Below, one piece after another: positions 13,829 to 26,600 of a stretch of 64,000 nt of DNA. The translations under genes were made by a program, and so were the position numbers. Under the pieces are notes generated by a model. The model worked only from the letters and a program-made list of their open reading frames with translations. It made no database searches and was not told the DNA's origin. Each line of letters begins with the position of its first letter. The stretch's first letter is position 1. Source of the stretch: Eremophila alpestris peregrina (Eukaryota; Chordata; Aves; Passeriformes; Alaudidae); NCBI GenBank assembly GCA_009792885.1, contig WMCF01000003.1, positions 12,493,974 to 12,557,973 of the forward strand. The letters run 5' to 3'.

Positions 13829-16800
13829 GTTCTGAAAAAATCTGAAAAAAATATCTTTATCCTCACTGGACATAAGTTAAGGTCTCTGACGACTTTGTAC
13901 TGTTTTATATCAACTGAGAGATTACCCTGGGCTCCTAATAAATACATTTAAAGTTCTTAAATAATTTGAGAAAGGTTGGAAGCATAACATCTATAAACTA
14001 TTGATATCAAACCTCATCATAAATAAAGTTATATTCCTACTTCCTCATTTAAATCCTTTTTCTAGCAATAAATAAACTTAAAATTATAAATAAAATTTTA
14101 ATAACTTCTTATCAGACTGGGTTTCTTAATTTTGTGTAAACTACTGTAGTCTGAGCTGAAAACACTGAAGAAAATATTACCAGAAGTGAAATCCAAAGTG
14201 AAGTGGTCTTTTTACCTTCAGGTCATTTCAGATTTTAAGGGTTTAGAAAAGGCTCATCAAGCCCATTTAGACTTCAAGAAAAATTCCTTAAAGCATTTCT
14301 GTAAACAAAATTATTCATAGCATAGTTTTTTTGTTCAATTTTGTAGTTGCTGTTCCTCAGTTAAGAAAAGTACATAGGGTTTTTTTTTCAAGACTGTTCT
14401 TTTCACTTCTGTAAACCCAATTTTTAGTCTTGGGTTCTGAAAAATCAGAGGCTATTTAGAATACAATAAAGAATAAAAATGTGATCAATTGTAAGAAGTA
14501 TTTCTGTGAAATCTGAACAAAGTGGGAATCAGAATTGCAGCCCCAAGTATTTAAATAAGCTATTACAAAAAGAGTGCTAGGAACCATTATATTCCATGAT
14601 TTCTGGTGAATAATAGAAATGCTCTCTATCAAGTATTTTTACTTAAATGGAATAAATGTTTGAGAGAGATGGTGTTCATCCACTGTAACCTTTCATGCCA
14701 CTACTGTTGGTATTGTTATAACTTCATCTATTAAAAACATGCTTAGAAGCTATTAAAAATATTCTAAAACCTACAAAGAAGTGTAGTTTTAACCACCATA
14801 CATTAGTATCTCCATCTTTTGGTAGTGTGTCATTTATGCTTTAATGACATCAGGGTAGAATTTCAGCATTCTTACACTAAAAATGCCTGTCATATACAAA
14901 CAACATTATGGCACTTTCTGTATAATACGCCTATAGTAGTGCTATTATTTAATGGTGTGCTTTTATATTGCTGAAGTTTTAAAGGATAAATGTGCCTACA
15001 TCATGTACTAGTGCTGGGGCTAGCAAATGGGATTGCTTGTGGTTAATGAGGTGACCAGACCTTCACCTCTAGTTATGGTGGCCCAGTATCACTGAGATAC
15101 AAAAAAGAGTCACATTTAAGACTTTCGTAAGAGCAGAAGCAATCACTTAATCCCACTTTATCAACTGTTCTGTTTATGTCTGGAGCTGTTTATGGGTTGA
15201 ACACAATCATGTGCTGTAAGAATTTGGCTGAACAGGACTGGGTTTGCCCAATTTTCATTTAGAAGCATAGAGCTGTTCACTATTTGGGCTTAATTCCAGC
15301 AGCCATCCCCACTCCTCTCGCCATATTCCAACAAACAACCAAATTAAGTATTTTCTTTTGTAGTTAAATTTAGGAAGTCTGTCCTATATGATCACACTGT
15401 GGTCAAATTTGCTGCTTAGACACAGGTGAGAATCTGACTCAAGTGGGATCAGCCAAGAAATAAAGAGAGGAGAAGTGCTTGTTTCCAGGCATATGGAGAG
15501 AGCCATGCATGCTATTGCTGTTTCCATGCAGCAGCACTATATGAAATAACAGTAACATTGCTTGGAAGGACACAGTTTATTGGATTTGGTGAGATCTACT
15601 ATCCCAAATACATCTGCTTCTTGTTCATGCAACATGAGCAATGTCTATGATTTCATGAAAAAATATTTCTTAGAGTGTTCTGTATGACTGAAATATCTGC
15701 AGTGGCTTTCTGGGTTGGGAAATAGGCCAGTAGAAAGATTATTTGTGTGTGCTTAATTAGTGAACAAGGCAAAAAATATACATTTTTTCTTTGTAGTACT
15801 GAGTATTTAATTTAGAATACTATTTTCTGATAGAAGATACAGTTTTGTGAAAGTGGTTTTTTATACTGCGTTACACACCTACAAAAGCATTTATAATACT
15901 GTTTTTAAAATTTTTTTCGATTGTGTGCTCTCTTTCATATGCTGTACACTCACAGTTTGTGCTTTTCAAAAAGTGAATTTACACACTGAAATAGCAAAGT
16001 GGATTTTCAGATAAAATATGAGATACCTTTTCTACCCACCCATAACCTGTGTATACCCTCTTCAAAATATAAAAACTCTAATAAAATCTTGCCAAGAGAA
16101 TCCTCACCATTAAAATCTCTATTACATTTATAACATATTAAATACAAAATATGCTTGAATTTAAATTGACTGAATGTGTAAGGAGCCTTTGGGCTATGGT
16201 GAAATTTGAGAAATGAGGGCTAGGTGAATGTATCCCATCACAAGAGATTGTATCCTTTAATAATGACATCAGTTTCACATCTAGTAATGCAGTTCGAGTG
16301 CGGTAGGTTATTTAACTCCAATGAACCAAGCTTTCAAATCCAGTTAACTATCTCCTTGGCTTTCTTTTGGGAATGACATGGCACAGTCTTGGGAAAATGG
16401 AGCCCTTTAAATTCTGCTCACTGTTTGTACCCACCACATCCAGGTCAGTGTTGGCAACTGCTGCAGGCGTCCTTGTCACGGTGTTGGTTACACAAATACC
16501 TGGTCCCAACTCAGGCCTGCAGCCCAACTGCTTACTACTGCAGACTTCCATTCTTAAAAGAAAGTCTTAACGCTGTTGCTGTAGCTTGACATTAAACCTT
16601 ACTCAGTTTTAATAAGGAGTATTAATTGGGATATATTTTCACCGATTCTAGGGTAATTTATTCTCATAAATGAGAGGATGATATTTCGCTAGTTAGCATG
16701 CAGAAAAACTCTTTTATTCATTTAGATTAATTAATATAATATGATAAAAGTGCAAGTCTGCCGCTGTAAGAAATGATTTTATGTGCATTTGGAAGAAGAT

Positions 16801-17059
16801 GCTGGTTGTTCAGAGGAAGCAGACGCTTTAGCTGAGATGCTGGGATTCTGATCCCATGACACTTAAGAATAATTACTAACTATACAAGCAACAGAAGGTG
16901 CAGCAATTTTGGTACATTTAAACCCCCACTTTACCTGCAAACTTACTGGTCTTTAAGCTGAGGCAGGTGGGATAATCAGGTGAATAGAAGCCCTTCAGCT
17001 AATGTGTGTTGTTCACACACCTCTGTGTGTATTTGGAAAAGAAAGTCTGTCTTGTTTTG

Positions 17060-17260
17060 CTGCTGAGGCAGCCACAGAATGTCAAGATAATCTTAATTTA
17101 TCCATTAAAAATGTAGGCCCATATTTAAGAGTCATCAGCAATAAAGGAAAATATACTGAATCATTTCAAGTGCATGCTAATCATTTAATGTAATAAATGG
17201 AGCAACTCTAATTATCTCCCGAGGAAATGATTTCACACTAAAACAATGGAAATGAAGAGG
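17060..17260. promoter_or_regulatory. Candidate conserved non-coding element, homeodomain-core rich
   Basis: This block is dense in TAAT/ATTA cores in varied contexts (TTAATTTATCCATTAAAAATG split over adjacent sites, GCTAATCATTTAATG, CTCTAATTATCTCC), with few simple repeats and no transposon signature. Vertebrate developmental enhancers often have this texture. That is an inference from composition alone: no cross-species comparison was possible, and A+T-rich DNA yields such cores by chance. Confidence 0.2.
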
Positions 17261-17751
17261 TTACTTTGGGAGCATTATACACAGCTGAAAATTACTCATC
17301 TGAATCTAGAGGATATTTCGAATAAATAGAAAGGATTGCTTCTGCCTTTTCAGTAATCATTTAGTGCTGTGAGAGAAAGAGTAAACGATGGCAAAGGTAT
17401 TTAGTAATTTGCACTCAGGCAGTGAAGCTTTCACAGGTACCATTGTACAAGCAAGCACTGTTCCTTTTCACTGAGACACTGGTTAACACGAGATCAATGT
17501 CATAAGTACAGGTTCAGAATGTAGTTGAAGGGTGAACAAGAGAAGTAATATATTTCTCTTTTATATTTGTTAATTAGAGTCTGCATCAGAATTTGTAGAT
17601 TTGAAATTGATAATATCCATGAGCCTTTCCCTTGAGGTCTCTGTGACTCTTTATTTTTAAAGGGATAAATTAAAATATTTATTATTTTTATCCCCAAACT
17701 AAATCCCATGAAAGCTTATTTTGGAAATTCAGTACATTTTTTAGACAATTA

Positions 17752-17752
<1 letters not shown>

Positions 17753-17782
<30 letters not shown>
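17753..17782 (+). repeat. Poly-A homopolymer, 30 A
   Basis: An uninterrupted run of 30 adenines is followed by GAAAAGGGGG. No polyadenylation signal, gene copy or retroposon body is visible directly upstream, so it is called a simple mononucleotide tract and not a processed pseudogene tail. Its exact length in an assembly is unreliable. Confidence 0.95.
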
Positions 17783-17784
<2 letters not shown>

Positions 17785-19489
17785 AAAGGGGGCAAACTTT
17801 TGAATAAGATGTAAAAATTTCTCAAGGAGTGGGGTTAAAATTGAGTTTAATGATTCAGTCCATTCCCTCCAAGGGAACTGATTTCACTGCAAGCTAAAAT
17901 GTTTTGTTAAATTATGTACTTCAGTTGCTTGGGTGTTATGTCTCTCTTGGAGAAGCACATGAAATGAGCACTATCCTCCTAGGCATTTTAAAAACACATC
18001 CACATTAAATAGAATATATATACAGTGGTTGAGCATAGAGTCTTTTTAAACTAGATAACAAAATGATTTTGACTTGTTTTAAAATCTTTTTTCCTTAAAT
18101 GGCTCTAAAGCTAAGACTAAAAGATAGATAATATGGACTGAAAATTTTTCCCTTTGCTTTCAGTTTCCTGGAGAATAGCACATTATAGGTACTTCCCTTT
18201 GTGCAAGAATCACATCAAATGCCAGGAAAAATACATCTGTTTTGGCTACATATTTAACAGCATGCTTTCCAGAACCATCAATTTGTCTTTATTAATACAT
18301 CAAGTGCAGTTTGTTTAAAATGTTTGTTCATTCCACTGCTGTGCTACTACAGATATTATTACCTTATACTTATTACTAAAATTGGATAAGCTGGAAGGGA
18401 ATACAGATCTTCTCCATAGTGAGGGATATGACCTAGTTCAAGACAAATTAGTGCACAGTGATTCTAGAAGCATAAATAGATGACTGCAACTTTTTGAAGG
18501 TCTGCATTTATTCTGAAGCTGACAAGAGTATTTCACAAGAGACTAGACAATTGTTTTTTTTATCATAAGATTACTGTTCATCATGTACAAGAAAACAATT
18601 GTTATCAGGTATGAACTTAATTGGAATCAACTGTAGCAGTCTTTACAGGAATTTACCGAAATATCTGCCATTCAGAGCTGGCTTACCATAATATTCTCTA
18701 TGGAATAGTTGACCACAGGATTCTCATTCACAAACAGCCAGGTTAAACAGTTAAATGCTAGCAAATCCTGCATAGCCCTGTGGGAAATTTCACTTTAATC
18801 CCGAACTTATAGGAGGACAATCAAAGCCCAAAGCCTGGGTAACAAATCTGATCCTCTGTTGCAATCTGTGTCCTCATGGGAAGGAGAGAGATGCTCCCTG
18901 TACAAGCCTGAGATGGATAAATACCTAAATGATGAGATAGATGGGGAATGCAGAAGAAGCGTCTGGCTTCAGCCATTCGCTTCCAATTTCACATTACATT
19001 GTGAAAGGCAATTCTTGTGCAGCTTGGGAACAGCCAGTCCTGATTACTATAAGTTGAAGTGTGGCTTAAGGAATGATTAATGACAGTGTCAGGAGAAAAC
19101 AAAGCACAATGAGAGTTATCTCTAATCCACCTGCTTGCAGATGCTATAGTAAGGGAATGAAAATGGCCCCGGCGAGCCCTGATAATAAAAAAATCAAAAT
19201 AGAAAGGTGCAAAGCTGTAGATATGTATTAATCTGATATATAAAAACTAGGTCTTAGCTTGAATAAAGCATTAGGCATGAATGGAGCCCCATAGGTGATA
19301 GATATTAGAGCATAGTGGACTTCACATTGTCTGTATTTTTTAAATCAAACAGAACTGTTCCCTTCAGTATTGCCTTTGACATTAATAGGTTGGTATTTGA
19401 AAAGTCACAGTTCACTAGATGAGCAGGCTTGTGAGTTCAAGCTCATTAAACAAAACCTCTTTTTGTTGCTTAAAAAAAAAGTAACACCA

Positions 19490-19508
19490 TACCACCACCT
19501 TGTGGCTT
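19490..19508 (-). promoter_or_regulatory. CTCF-like motif
   Basis: TACCACCACCTTGTGGCTT matches the reverse complement of the commonly cited 19-bp CTCF core at 13 positions, including the central CC-CCT and TGG blocks. It lies about 430 bp before a CpG cluster. A single motif match by eye has a high false-positive rate, so this is only a candidate insulator or loop-anchor site. Confidence 0.2.
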
Positions 19509-19869
19509 GGTGATGCAGAGGCCCGAGGAGGAGAGAGCTGCGTTCCCAGTTCCACAGATGAAGTACAGTTAAAATACTTCCTTTCTTCTTGAAAGGCAAA
19601 AAGCTCACAAGCTCCTTCTGCAAGCACAATGCCTCTGAAAGGTGGCCTGGCCAATTCAAAGGGTTCTTGGCCTGTTTTCCAGGTAGGTTTACTGTGATTC
19701 AAGACTGGGGATATTACAAAAGGAAGGGTAGTCACCTACCACGGCTATACCTGAATATGCACATTATGGTGGTTTCTTTCAACTTGATTGCAGCTACTCG
19801 GCTTCTCTCCCTTCCTGACCCATCCATCTTCCTAAACTTCCCATCCACTGGGAAATCTTGCACAAGCTG

Positions 19870-20260
19870 AGTAGCGAGCTGGGACATGGGGAGATTCCCA
19901 GCACAGAGCTGAGAGACAGCCTGTGCAGTGCTCGGCGCTCGGTGGTGTTCATCAGACAGGGCACGTCCCTCCAGATGCGCACCGCTGACAGTCTGATATA
20001 AATTCCAGTGTTCACATGTGAGCTACTCACTTGCTTTGCAGGTTTCATCTACTGAAAAGTAGGTTTTGCATCATTCTAGGGAGAATGCCGCTGTGTCTTT
20101 CCACGAGGTAGAATTGTTAAAATTCTAGGCACGCCATAAGGCTTCCTAAAACACTGAAGCTACCCAGGAATCTAAACATTTTTACTCTTGTTCGGGCACA
20201 TGTTCTCCCTATGTCGCCAAGGATACTTTGAAAATTTTAACCATCATCGTGTTAGTCGGG
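19870..20260. other. CpG cluster in CpG-poor DNA
   Basis: I count 14 CG dinucleotides in this interval, six of them between 19931 and 19980 (GCTCGGCGCTCGGTGG, GGCACGTCC, ATGCGCACCGC). The surrounding DNA typically has only a few per 400 bp. It is not G+C-rich enough throughout to be called a classical CpG island. It may be an unmethylated regulatory element, or an inserted or young repeat that has not yet lost CpGs. Minus-strand frame 19794-20048 crosses it but encodes nothing recognisable. Confidence 0.4.
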
Positions 20261-20439
20261 AGTATAAACTGAAACAGAATACTTCCTGAGGCCTGCTTCT
20301 CTGCCAGATTTAAAGGTATTGCCTCTTGTCAACAGGGAGGGAATTATTTGGCCCCACTGAGTTCAGAAACAAAAGTCTCATTGATTTAAAAGAGTCAGGA
20401 TTTCAATCCCAATGGGTTTTGCCCCCTCCTTTTCCTTAA

Positions 20440-20660
20440 TATGACCAGCAACAAGTTAAATGTTAATTTATATTTCATGGAAGTATTTTAATATTGAAAA
20501 ATCTAATGAAGATTTAGCACTTGGCTTTTAATGAGGCTGACATAGCTGTCAAAAGAAAGCAAATACATTATTTTAATTGATATTAATTCATAAGTGCTCC
20601 CGATTTATATATTAAACAAAAAAGAAAGTGCCTTGTCATACACCACAATTTATTGTGCAT
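20440..20660. promoter_or_regulatory. Candidate conserved non-coding element
   Basis: A non-repetitive block rich in homeodomain cores (GTTAATTTATATTTC, TTTTAATTGATATTAATTC) interspersed with less A+T-biased words such as GGCTGACATAGCTGTCAAAAG, which contains a TGTCA (MEIS/TALE-like, reverse TGACA) core. The mixture of TALE-like and homeodomain cores resembles developmental enhancers. It is an inference from composition, without alignment. Confidence 0.2.
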
Positions 20661-23600
20661 TCGGCCATTATTTACTCAGAATCTTCTCCTTTTTTATCAT
20701 TTTTTTTTCCTCATGTGAAGGATGTGATGGAAGCTGCCATGTAGAATTGTACAGCTGCTGCATATGCTATAAGTGCTGTGATCACATCACCCTTATTTTC
20801 TGATGACGTGCCTCAAGTCAATTCTATCCATGTGTCTTTGTCTCCACCTGACATCTCCTGCTATCATAATAATCATGCTGTATGGTTTGAAGCTTAAAGC
20901 TTTTGTATACTGTATTTTCTTAATAATGCCATTGAGCCAGGCAGTTTCTGTTCTAGAAAGATACATTGCTATAGACAGCAAAGGGTCTCCGTTGAAAATT
21001 TTTTGATCAAGAATTGACACCAACAAAAATCAAGGGTGTTCAGCTAAAGTTTTGATTAATCCATTTTATAATCTGGGGGTGAAAAAAGTAGATCTGAATA
21101 TATGTTTGGGTTCTGATCTGCTTCTCAGGCATTAGGTGTTTTTTCAAGCTAAGGTTTGGAGTGGAACAAAGCAGAGGTTATGAATGAATTGCAAGTGGGT
21201 TTACCTGTGCAACAGTGCAGATCAGGGGAATAATTTAGCCAAGAGAAAGCAGTGTTACAACTACAATGCTTTATATAATCATGAAGGATGTTTTGTGAAA
21301 ATTTGAAAAGTAGTGTGTCAGTGTCATTAAGCAGACATTTTACCATGAAGATGGGATAGGTTGAAGCTAAATGCAAAAAGCATTTAAGGGTTAATTTGTG
21401 TGCTCAGTCCCACCATTGAAGAAATGAAGTTACCACTGTCAAATGCTTATCTGAGATGCTTTTATACCAACCTCATTTTCTGTTTTCCTCTTCTTTCCAA
21501 TCAAATGTTTCATTCCCTTCAACCTCATCCTCCCTTCCCATGACATTAGTTTCTGTCTTGATCCTGAGCAGCCTTCGGGAACCTGAAAGGTTTCCTTTAA
21601 AAGATTGCACTGAGCTTTCAAATGTCTCCTCAGAAGCAGGCTACCTTTCGATGAAATTATGGTCTTGATGCATACTCTATTTTAAGTCTGTCTTCCGACT
21701 TTCTTTACAATGTGTGCACCCAGGGATTTTCAAGCAGGATTCTGTTCTCAATGTAGAGTTCCTGAAAAACACTGAATCCTCACATCACACCCCGTAAGAT
21801 CTGAAAGCAGCCACAATCTCAGCAGAGATTTACAGACTATCACAAAATGTATTTTAACAGAAGCTGAGAATCCTGTTACATAGTGTTAAAGGCAAGGGGT
21901 GAGAAAAGGTAGAGGATTAGAAGATCAAACTCCTTAAGAGAGGGTTCAGATTGGTTTTGAACACCTGACAGAGATTTAAACTCAGTCTTTCCAAGCTGTT
22001 TTTGTGCAAACAGATTCATCTCTGGGTTGCTAGGAATGACGTCTTCTTTTATTCAGAAAGCTCCCTAACCAGTTATTTCAAAAGATTTTACGTGAGTGTT
22101 TTTTCTGGCCAAAACTCATTCTACTCTCCAAAGTCAGAAACAAGCCAAAAGCAAGAATGAATAATTTACAAAGGGCAGCTGGTCTGCTTCTTGCAAAATC
22201 AGACTAGTCTTGGCTCCAATCCTCCTTTAGATCCGAAGCTAAGCCTTGTGGGTCATATTTCTACACTGGGTTTGCATATCTACCTAAATTCCCCACCCTC
22301 TACTGTGTGTGTACCTTGAGCAAGGTATTCTTTTTCCTCTCATTTCCTATCCTTGAATTACGTAGTGGTATTGATTAAATTATAGTTATTTGTGATAATA
22401 TGCTTGAAGAGTAAGTGAATATTGAGTGTACCCTGCAGAGGAGACTCGAATTAGCACTTGGTGGGGAATTTGAAACTAATGTTAAAATAGTGCTACACTC
22501 ACTTCTTGTAAAGCAAAGTAGCAACCAAATTACTTTCTCGTGTATAATTATGGAGTGTGCACAAAGGTTCTTTAATTTAATAGTAGCTCGTGTGTTCACT
22601 GATGTCACCATCATAGGGAGCATTCTGAGGCAGGACATGATATGGTACCTCACCTTTGGTTAAAAATCCTGGCAGCTGTTGTGAGGTAGTGTTGAGATCC
22701 CTATCCAAATTGCATGCTAGGATTGTTTTAAAAAAGACTTGAGTATACTTCCACTTTACCACATGGTGACTTTTAAGCCATCTCCTTTGGCATATGCTAA
22801 CCTGCAGCAAAATAAAGATTCCGTCTTAGAATTAGGCTCAACAATGTAATATCAAGTTCAGTTGTATTTACCTTAATTAACAGTAATTCCAGTCCTTTAT
22901 GTGGACCCTGCTCCTGCTGTGACTGCATAAAATAACAGTAATGGAGCCATACAAACATTTGGAAACAGAATCACTCCTCTGTGTTCAGTAGGTGTCGAAA
23001 CTCAGTATATTTCAATTCTAATTGGAGTGCTGGTTCTTTGTGGTTTGAGATTGCATGTATGAGTGTTCCTGACAAAGTATATGCTACTGCAGTACAGCCT
23101 TTAGAATTATTTTGCAAGAATCCCAACACCAACAGCTGGTCCATGTGCAGTTGACAATGGACTGAATGTCTTGGCTAAATATGTGACTTTCTTTAGCAGT
23201 GCATCTACAACATGGACAGCAATCATCAACCAAGTGTCAGTATAAGGGCTGGGATATTCCTCAAGAGAATCTCCTACACCAGTGTAAACACATTTATGCT
23301 GATAACTTAGTCCATGTTGTAGCCTTTTGTTTGTTCAGAACATTTAAAAGAAGCTATATTTTTAAGGAATGAATTGAGGTGTGCAGTCTGGAAAAGAAAA
23401 GAAATAGAGCATAAAATGAGGGTAGCTCAGACGCATTTAGCATCTGCAAACAAAAATCAGCATTCACTCAGATAAATAGATTTCCATGTGATGTTCCTTC
23501 TTTCTCTCTTTGTTAATCATGAAGCTTTTTTCCTTCTTTTTTTTTTTTTTTCTAAAGCTAGTGGTAGATCTGCTCCTGGCAGTATGTTATGTTCAACTAT

Positions 23601-26600
23601 TAGTTTATTTTTTAAGACTAAGAAGAGATATTTCTACATTATAAATTATTTATAAACATAAGAACAAAGGGAGGCTGTCAGGGCTGCTGGTACTTTGAGA
23701 AAACAGGGGGAAAAAAAGACGATGAATTTATGAAGAATACAATTTTATGAAGGAAGGAGGAGGGAGAAAGCAACTACTAATTATTAACATTCATCTGCAG
23801 ACAAATCCTGAAAGAATAGGATTAGAGGGATACATTTACATCTGTCTGTCACAAAAAGAATTCTCATTAAAGGTTTACTAGACTGTCACAAAACTTCTTC
23901 TAATGTTAAACTTGAGGGTCTCATGGGGGAGAGGAATATCTTACTTTCGGCCCATCCAATGAAATGATATTAAAACAAACAAAAAAATTAAAAAGCAAAT
24001 AAAAACACTTGCATTTTTAGTAAGAGCTCCAGCTGAATCTGCTTAGGTGACACAAAAGTTGATATGACATGGAAAAAGTTTTACATGTCAGAACAAGTTT
24101 CAGTAGTTTCTATTTACACAGCCATGTGTACTTTGAGACATGATATGACTGCCACAGCAATCACTTTGTGAATAGCATTCATCATCTGGACGCTTCTTTT
24201 CATCTATAAAAAGAAATCTGCAATAGGTTGCTTTGACAATTCAAGATGCTGAGCCACAGTTTCTTTGCTTTAAAGAAACAGACATTAAGGTTAAATACAT
24301 TAAAAGTGCACAAATATAAACACGCTGTGTACGTACAATATGTTGACAATAGCAAACTTCAATCTACTGTAGTTTTTGATCAAAGAACCGAATCTGTGGA
24401 AATGGAATCCTGAATCTTAGCTAAAGCTGTCATTTTATTTTTCATAGCAAACTAATTTATATTGAGCACACATCACTGAGGAAAAATCTAGAACAGTTTT
24501 CTATTTTTTGAGCCATTGTATGTGGCTGTATTAGCAGGGTGTTCAGACAGCTACTCTTAGGATCATATATTTTACTGGAGCAGTAGTTAGTTTGTGGTTT
24601 ATGAGCTAGTTTAATTAACATATGCAATGGCTTGCAAGGGAGAAAGTTTTCCTCTTGAGCATTTTGTTAGAGATAAACAAAATTAGCAAAGAAAAACATT
24701 AAAAATTCCTCTAGATCTGTCCCTTGCCATGAAAGCATGGTACACTTCAGCATATCAAACCAAAGCCAGGTTAAACTTTTGAGATACAGCCATTCCAGTT
24801 AGTAAGTATTTCTTTTCAGATTTTGGCTCAGATTCGAAGGAAACTTAGAACTCTAATCTCTGATTTTCTACATATTTCTTTTTCTAAGTGCAGAGCGGAG
24901 AATAATCCCCAACACGTATTTTCAAACCTGATTGGTCATTATTATTGACCACTTTTACAAGAAAGAATTGAGAGAGCATTAAAAGGCCTGATTTTCAGAG
25001 GCTAGTTCCCAAGGTCTGCTAAAGTTTCAGCTCTCTAGGTCTCTCAGCTTGGGTACCCAAAACAGATGCATCCAAATGTAGGCCCATATGTTTGAGCATG
25101 TTGCACCACTATATATGCACTCCCTGGCACTGTTGAAAAGCATACATTCCCTGCAACCCTCCCACGCTCCTCCCTCTGTTCTGCTCCATTTAGGTCTGTG
25201 CACACAATCTAGATTTCAGGTAACCCAAATGAAAAAGTTCTTTTTGTTCCTGTAGCTGAAAAATTAGACGGTCAAGTCTGGAGCCTACAGGGTAGCCCAC
25301 CTTTGAGCATGTGAATCCCCTGAGCATACCACAGTGGCTCATCTACCAGGGGTACTGGCGCTGAAAGGAAATGCAAAAAGCCTTGAAAAACAGGAGTTGT
25401 ATAAGCAATAATAATAAGATATTCTATTCTGAATTTATTTAGAAGAACTAATAACAGGGTATTTTACTGTAAAATTATCTATTTCTAAATCTTCCAATAC
25501 TCAAAGCTTCCTTCACTGAATCTAACAGCATAATCCACCTGAGCTATAAAAGTAACACAGCAGAACTATCAGTGCAACTTTAGGAAATAACTTTCTACCT
25601 TCTCAAATGACTTTTTAAAAATAAACTGAAAAGCATACAGTGGTGTCCAGCAGACAAATTCTTAAGCTACAGAAAAAAACAAACTCAAACCAGTAAAAAT
25701 GCCCAAGGAATATGAAATTAGAAATCTCAACACCAATTGGATTTTATTTCCCTTTTCTAAAATCTTCCAGACTGCTCTTCTTTATGTTCTTTTTGGAGTT
25801 CTTGCTTGATATTTTAGATTTAATTAAATAAATATTTAAGGGGTACAACTATTTTCTTTCTTGCATTCCCTGTCATGCAGTCAATTATCACTAATCACAT
25901 TCCAAAGAACAGAAAATATGTACAATCATTTAATAGGGGATTAAATTTCCCATTTTTACAGTTTGATATCTCCTTTCCCTTACTCATTGAAGTAGGCATT
26001 GGAAGGCAATTAAAGAAGTAAATGATGAGGCATTTAAATATCTACATTAAAGCAACAGTTGAATATTTACTGTGCACATGTTTTCTAAGATATATACACA
26101 TTTGTACATATTAAAGGCAAGTGGGAAATAAAATCCTTGGGGTTTTATTTTAATTTTTGGCCTTTGAATTAAGTGGATGGGGGGGGGTGCATCTGAAATA
26201 AACATCTCTGCAAAAGATAACTGCATACAATACCTTTACAATCTCCTGATAGACAAGAATTGGTGAAAAGCTACTTAAAACTGAGGGTTTCTGTTAAATG
26301 CAAATTCTTCTAAGTAATGTATATATAATTCTAAAAATACAGTCTTGTACCTTGATAATATTTGCTATTACACATTGTTGCAAATAAAATTGTTGCATTT
26401 CAAACATTTTTGTTATGACTTAAAGTTTGTTATTCAAGTGTTCTTAATTTTAGAAAATAGAAAAATATGTGGCATAGACAGGTAGGTAAAAAGATAATTG
26501 CTGAAACTGATCAAACACACAACTCTCAGAGGACAATTACTGAATCATATCAAAGTTCAGAATCTGACTCAAGAAAGATTTGTGTGCAAGTGCCTTTGCC

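Noticed and set aside
13732..13947. 71-codon minus-strand open frame
   Set aside because: Its central part is the antisense translation of the short plus-strand CR1 tail.
17753..17782. Poly-A run as a processed pseudogene or retroposon tail
   Set aside because: No polyadenylation signal, gene-like body or target-site duplication is visible around it.
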